9,627 nucleotides of DNA from DATFJC01 sp035269445 (lineage in GTDB: Bacteria; Patescibacteriota; Patescibacteriia; UBA2591; UBA6264), in NCBI GenBank assembly GCA_035269445.1, contig DATFJC010000043.1, positions 1 to 9,627 on the forward strand, given 5' to 3'. The notes beneath the pieces are model-generated. The model saw only the letters and a program-made list of their open reading frames with translations. It was not told where the DNA came from and searched no databases. A program made the position numbers and the translations under genes. Positions 6,232 through 9,627 of the stretch are shown here, one piece after another; within the stretch, counting starts at the first letter, position 1, and the number at the start of each line of letters is the position of its first letter.

Positions 6232-6276
6232 CAAGTAGAGGTAGATTCGATCTTCCCCTTTATCCTCTTAAAATAA
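6214..6276 (+). pseudogene. Remnant of a lost fourth tandem repeat-protein gene
   Basis: ATGAATCAAGAAAAATTT (6214-6231) is identical to the first 18 nt of copies A, B, C and D and sits at the same 5-nt distance after the upstream stop codon. It then switches to unrelated sequence, giving a 20-codon frame (MNQEKF followed by VEVDSIFPFILLK-type residues) that ends at TAA 6274-6276. No cap or repeat unit follows. It is best read as the breakpoint of a deletion or insertion that removed the rest of a fourth copy. A short translated peptide is possible but unsupported. Confidence 0.75.
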
Positions 6277-6305
6277 AACTTATTAATATGAATAAAGTAA
6301 TTTAA
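6269..6305 (+). promoter_or_regulatory. Possible promoter/leader relic upstream of the VWA gene
   Basis: A -10-like TAAAAT (6269-6274) is followed by AAACTTATTAAT (6276-6287) and then ATGAATAAAG (6288-6297). The same 12-nt string occurs at 9104-9115, just before copy D's ATGAATCAAG. The small frame from 6288 ends at TAA 6303-6305 after five codons (MNKVI). It may be the decayed promoter and start of another repeat-gene copy that now serves the VWA gene at 6312. The -35 region (TTCGAT, 6246-6251) is weak. Confidence 0.4.
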
Positions 6306-6311
6306 ATATTT

Positions 6312-9056
6312 ATGGAAAATATCGAAAAAAGTTTAAAATCAGAAAATTTAAGTGAGCAAAATATAGAAGAAGATTCTCTTGATCTATCTTTTAAAAATGA
6401 GGTTAGAAGACGATATGAAGAACTGATGAAAAAAGAAAAACAAGGAGAGAATGTTGATTTAAACAAAAGGTGGCCTTCACAAAAGTTAAAATATTATTTT
6501 GGCGAAAACCTGGAATTAAAGCCATCCCCAAATTCTAATTGGTGCACTCAAACAGACTTGGGGAAAAAAGAGCTTTTTTACCCTGTAAATGCTATTAGCA
6601 TTCCTGATGATATCTCTGAACAAGAAAAAGAAGAAAAGCTAGAAATTATTGATGGCGGGGTGGTTCATGAAGCAGGCCATCATTTGGGTGTTGTAAAAGT
6701 TTTAGAAAACTTTATTTTTGAAAAAGATACTCAAAATAAGCTTTTTAGTCAGTTTGAAATAAAAAGTGCTCCTTTAAGGAATAGAAAAAATATTGAAAAA
6801 CAATTAAGACAAAGAGGTGAATTATTACTTGGGCAAAACATCAATGTTGGTCCTTATATAGGTAATATTTTATTTTTAAAAGATTTACACAATATTATAT
6901 TAGACATATGGCTTGAATCTTATGAAAAACAATTATCAGATTCTAAATTTACCAAAAAGGTAAAAAGAGGACTAGATTCTTTAAATAAAGACTTATTTCC
7001 AGATGAAGCCCCTGAAACAATTGGTTTTCAAAAATTAAGACTTAACAAAAAACAGTTCAAGGCTAGATTTAAAGATCATAATCAATTAAGAAGATACTTA
7101 TTAAACAATATGCCCGAGGATGTTAAGGATTATATTACAGAACAACAAATTAATGAGTTTATATTAAATATCGAAAATCAATTAGAAAAAGGTGGCGAGG
7201 TTACCTTAAAGAAGTCAAAATTACTTTCTAGTCAATTTAAATCTGCAATTCTTCTTGCTGCAATGAGACCAGACTGGGAAGAATGGCAGGGCGAAGAGCT
7301 GGCCCTTTGGCAAAAACAGGGTTGGGTTGATCCAAGAGTGGCTGAGTCGTTGAATAGAATAAAAGAACAGGGCGCCTTTAAAAACCTTTTAACGGCTAGA
7401 GGTCTAGATGAGGCTTTTACGCCAAGAGAGGTTATAAAGTGGATACAAAAAAATAAGATTAAAGAATCATATAATCAGATCAGGGCAGAATTTTTAAAGC
7501 TTTTTGATATTGATTTTGAAAATAAGGTTGAAGAGGTTGCCCCAAGATATGATATTAAAAGTAAAAACAAAATTAATGATAAAGAGACTTTTGATGGGGG
7601 GGGTATGGATAAAAAAAGTTTAACCAAGCAGGATGCAAATGATATTTTAAGTGATATTTTAATAAAGGGTTTAAAAGATTCTCAAGAAGGGCAAGGTGGA
7701 AGTCAAGGAGACTCTCAAGATCAGGGCGAGGAAGGACAACAAGGAGAGAGTGGCAACCAAGGTCAACAACAACCTGGGTCAGAGCAAGGCCAAGGTCAGG
7801 AGCAACCAGGCGAAATGCAATCAGGTGGAAGTGGGGGAGGTAGAGAGTTTGGTGACTTACCACAGCAGGGACAAAGAGAGATTCTGGATGAATTGTTAGA
7901 TCAAATGGGGCAAGAAAGCGTTGGTACGGAAAGTTTAACCGAGGAAGAACAAGAACTTTCTGAAGAAATTCAAGATCAAGCAAGAGATTCTATTCCCTCT
8001 ATGAATGATGAAGGGGAAGCTGGGGATAAAGATGAAAAGGACGAGAAGGGAGAATCTCAGGAGCAGAGCGAAGAAGAAGGGGATGGGGAGATGGATGAAA
8101 GAGAGGCCAGACTGCAAAGAAGAATGAGCGCCAATCAAAGAAGGGCTCAAAGGCATGAAAGTCGTGAGATGGAAAAGGCAGAGCTTTTAGATCTTAGCCT
8201 AGAGGAATACAGGGATTACGAGAAGGCAAAAGAAAGATTATATAGACAAATTAAAATTTTAACCGATAAATTGTCTGATATAATAATTGCCAATAGAGAG
8301 ATGCAAGTTAAAAAAAGATTGCCACATGGAAGATTGACTTCGGGTAAATTAGGTAGTTTTGTAAGAGCGGTAACTAGCGGTTATGAACCAGATAGTTTTG
8401 AGTTGCCTAAGTTGGCTGAAAAGCCAATGAATGTGGATCTAATGTTTTTGGTAGATCACTCTAGCTCTATGAGTGGTGATCCAATTCAAGCAGCAGCTGA
8501 TTCTGTTTTAATCTGGGCAGAAGCAATTAGAAGAGCAGAAAATAAGATTGAAAAAAAGACATCAACCTCAAGAAAAGACAGAGAAGGCTTACGCATGGGC
8601 CTTATGACATTTTCTAATCAACCTGTTTTATGGAGCGATTTAAAAAGCGAATTAACAGACAGAGATATAGCTCAAATATATACTAAAACAAAGGATTTAG
8701 AGGGAGGTTTTACAGCTGACTCTAGTGCCGTAAAAGAGCTTTTAAAATATTTAAATAAAGAGGGAAGCAGAAATAAACAAAAAACTTTACAAATTGTATT
8801 AGTTTTAACTGATGGTCAAGGTGAATATAATAAAGTAGAAAAGGTTATTAATGAAAATATGAAAAATAAAGCTTCTTTATTAGTAGCTTTGGGTATGGGA
8901 GATGATACAAAAGATGTTTTAGAAACTTATAAATCTGATAAACATAAAGATAGGGTTATTGCTAGGTCTATTCCAGATAAAGATATTTCTAAAACCGGTG
9001 AAATTTCCTCTCAAACTCTAGTTAAGCCAATAAAAGAAATTTTACTTGGTAGATAA
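6312..9056 (+). CDS. HExxH metallopeptidase-like / VWA-domain protein, MoxR partner
   Basis: 914 residues. The N-terminal part carries HEAGHH (119-124), an HExxH zinc-peptidase signature; Asp198 or Glu202 in ILDIWLES could supply another metal ligand. A predicted metallopeptidase plus C-terminal VWA domain is the plan of COG3864-like proteins, which accompany MoxR ATPases. The middle (about 455-600) is low complexity: Gln/Gly/Ser-rich to about 510, and strongly acidic from about 540. A basic coiled stretch follows (600-670). The C-terminal VWA domain (about 706-914) has a complete MIDAS: DHSSS (Asp715, Ser717, Ser719), Thr801 in GGFTADSS and Asp834 in LTDG. Acidic linkers before VWA domains are also known in CobT and BchD, chelatase subunits that work with AAA+ partners. 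No signal peptide or membrane segment is seen. The likely partner is the MoxR ATPase at 723-3392. Whether the HExxH site is active is unknown. No Shine-Dalgarno precedes ATG 6312; the nearest upstream in-frame ATG (6288) runs into a stop. Confidence 0.88.
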   Translation: MENIEKSLKSENLSEQNIEEDSLDLSFKNEVRRRYEELMKKEKQGENVDLNKRWPSQKLKYYFGENLELKPSPNSNWCTQTDLGKKELFYPVNAISIPDDISEQEKEEKLEIIDGGVVHEAGHHLGVVKVLENFIFEKDTQNKLFSQFEIKSAPLRNRKNIEKQLRQRGELLLGQNINVGPYIGNILFLKDLHNIILDIWLESYEKQLSDSKFTKKVKRGLDSLNKDLFPDEAPETIGFQKLRLNKKQFKARFKDHNQLRRYLLNNMPEDVKDYITEQQINEFILNIENQLEKGGEVTLKKSKLLSSQFKSAILLAAMRPDWEEWQGEELALWQKQGWVDPRVAESLNRIKEQGAFKNLLTARGLDEAFTPREVIKWIQKNKIKESYNQIRAEFLKLFDIDFENKVEEVAPRYDIKSKNKINDKETFDGGGMDKKSLTKQDANDILSDILIKGLKDSQEGQGGSQGDSQDQGEEGQQGESGNQGQQQPGSEQGQGQEQPGEMQSGGSGGGREFGDLPQQGQREILDELLDQMGQESVGTESLTEEEQELSEEIQDQARDSIPSMNDEGEAGDKDEKDEKGESQEQSEEEGDGEMDEREARLQRRMSANQRRAQRHESREMEKAELLDLSLEEYRDYEKAKERLYRQIKILTDKLSDIIIANREMQVKKRLPHGRLTSGKLGSFVRAVTSGYEPDSFELPKLAEKPMNVDLMFLVDHSSSMSGDPIQAAADSVLIWAEAIRRAENKIEKKTSTSRKDREGLRMGLMTFSNQPVLWSDLKSELTDRDIAQIYTKTKDLEGGFTADSSAVKELLKYLNKEGSRNKQKTLQIVLVLTDGQGEYNKVEKVINENMKNKASLLVALGMGDDTKDVLETYKSDKHKDRVIARSIPDKDISKTGEISSQTLVKPIKEILLGR
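7596..7603 (+). repeat. G8 homopolymer inside the VWA gene
   Basis: Eight consecutive G encode Gly429-Gly431 in FDGGGMDKK. A run of this length is unusual in such A/T-rich coding sequence and lies just before the low-complexity linker. The reading frame is intact across it. Confidence 0.9.
7674..8111 (+). repeat. Low-complexity Q/G/S then acidic linker-coding region
   Basis: This codes for residues about 455-600 of the VWA protein. It is built from irregular short GQ, QG, SQ and EE-type repeats, first Gln/Gly-rich and later Glu/Asp-rich. The DNA is purine-rich on the + strand and visibly richer in G than the flanks. It probably forms a disordered linker between the metallopeptidase-like and VWA parts. 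Confidence 0.8.
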
Positions 9057-9091
9057 AATATAGTATTTAGCAATTTCATTTTCACTAAAGA

Positions 9092-9100
9092 TGCTATTAT
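9092..9100 (+). promoter_or_regulatory. Putative extended -10 promoter of copy D
   Basis: TG (9092-9093), one base, then TATTAT (9095-9100) forms an extended -10 element 17 nt before ATG 9118. No good -35 is visible at normal spacing. The predicted transcript would have a leader of only about ten bases (the ACTTATTAATTT region) without a Shine-Dalgarno sequence, so translation may be nearly leaderless. The MoxR promoter shows a similar TGCTAT core. Confidence 0.5.
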
Positions 9101-9117
9101 TCTAAACTTATTAATTT

Positions 9118-9627
9118 ATGAATCAAGAAAAATTTAATTTAAATAAAGCAAGAAAGGAAGCTGAAAAACACGAGAAAAAGAGTGTTTCTCTTGTAAACGA
9201 GCTTAAAATAGATAAAAAAGAAGAAAGCCAAGATTTTTTAGAAGAAGAACTAGAGGCTAAGTATTGGAGAGATTTGTTTGAAGAAAAACTTGATGAAATT
9301 AAAGATGATGAATATTTTAAAAAAGCCGCTATTAATCTTCTAGAAAATGACAATAAATCAGGCAAAAATGGAGGTGGCTGTAATGCCGTCTGGGCCCTTA
9401 GAACCATTTCAGCCCTTAAAAACTTAAGCCTTTACAAAAAAGAAATTAAAGAAAAGATAAAAGAATTTAAAGATGATGAAGGTTTTAAAAATGCAGCTAT
9501 TGAAGATCTAGAAAATGACTTTAAATCAGGCAAAAATGGTAATGGTGGAAATGCTAATTGGGCTCTTAGAGCCATTTCAGCTCTAAAAAACTTAAGTCTT
9601 TACAAAGAAGAATTTAAAGAAAAGATA
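9118..9627 (+). CDS. 56-residue-repeat protein, copy D (5' part, runs off the window)
   Basis: The frame is open for 170 codons from ATG 9118 to the window end without a stop. It has an N-cap 1-48 (MNQEKFNLNKARKEAEKHEK, ending LEEELEAK), two full 56-residue units (49-104, 105-160) and the first ten residues of a third (LYKEEFKEKI). If it follows copies A and B, about 130 residues lie beyond the window. It has its own promoter-like sequence and starts 61 nt after the VWA stop, so it may open a second tandem run of paralogs. Unit 1 has the changes NDNKSG (I to N at unit position 31) and a Cys at position 40. No export signal or enzymatic motif is seen. Function unknown; same family as copies P, A, B and C. 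Confidence 0.9.
   Translation, partial: MNQEKFNLNKARKEAEKHEKKSVSLVNELKIDKKEESQDFLEEELEAKYWRDLFEEKLDEIKDDEYFKKAAINLLENDNKSGKNGGGCNAVWALRTISALKNLSLYKKEIKEKIKEFKDDEGFKNAAIEDLENDFKSGKNGNGGNANWALRAISALKNLSLYKEEFKEKI
9262..9627 (+). repeat. 168-bp in-frame repeat units of copy D (third one cut)
   Basis: Units start at 9262, 9430 and 9598; the third is cut at the window edge after 30 nt. Residues at unit positions 40, 43, 44, 47 and 48 are C-V-W-R-T and G-N-W-R-A in the two full units. Confidence 0.92.

Noticed and set aside
7573..8156. Minus- and plus-strand frames overlapping the VWA linker
   Set aside because: They arise from the low-complexity purine-rich linker DNA; no independent start signals or recognisable domains are seen.
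9056..9070. AAATA/TATTT mini-dyad after the VWA gene as a terminator
   Set aside because: The stem is only five A/T pairs with a 3-nt loop and no T tract; it is expected by chance in this composition.
1..9627. Insertion sequence or transposase explaining the rearrangements
   Set aside because: No transposase, integrase or terminal inverted repeats are visible; homologous recombination between paralogs suffices.

Overview
The window is strongly A+T-rich. Every complete gene is on the + strand and ends in TAA. The proteins are rich in Lys, Glu, Asn and Ile, and no start codon is preceded by a clear Shine-Dalgarno sequence. The long genes read through with the standard bacterial code. No marker gene is present, so taxonomy is open. 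The composition and the oversized MoxR and VWA proteins would suit a Patescibacteria (CPR)-like or other low-GC uncultured bacterium, but this is a weak inference.

Layout: (1) 1-597, the 3' end of a repeat-protein gene (copy P). (2) 598-722, an intergenic stretch with an extended -10 promoter. (3) 723-3392, a large MoxR-type AAA+ ATPase with a long N-terminal extension and a coiled insert inside the ATPase core. (4) 3393-3483, an intergenic stretch with a strong inverted repeat overlapping a putative promoter. (5) 3484-6208, three tandem paralogous repeat-protein genes (copies A, B, C) separated by exactly 5 nt each. (6) 6209-6311, a scar holding the first 18 nt of a lost fourth copy and a second start-like relic. 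(7) 6312-9056, a large protein with an N-terminal HExxH metallopeptidase-like motif, a Q/G/E-rich linker and a C-terminal VWA domain with a complete MIDAS. (8) 9057-9117, a promoter region. (9) 9118 to the window end, the 5' part of another repeat-protein gene (copy D).

The repeat proteins share one design: a 48-residue N-terminal cap, four 56-residue probably helical units, and a nearly invariant 31-residue C-terminal cap ending in RPEIR. Within the units the framework is constant, while a few spaced positions differ from unit to unit, as in modular binding proteins. The MoxR ATPase ends in RPEVR, almost the same tail.

Working model (inference): the MoxR ATPase and the metallopeptidase-VWA protein form a MoxR/VWA remodelling pair. 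The usual adjacency of the pair is broken by an expanding family of repeat proteins that could serve as interchangeable adaptors, recognition subunits or substrates. I do not recognise the repeat family, and no described system that I know matches the whole arrangement.
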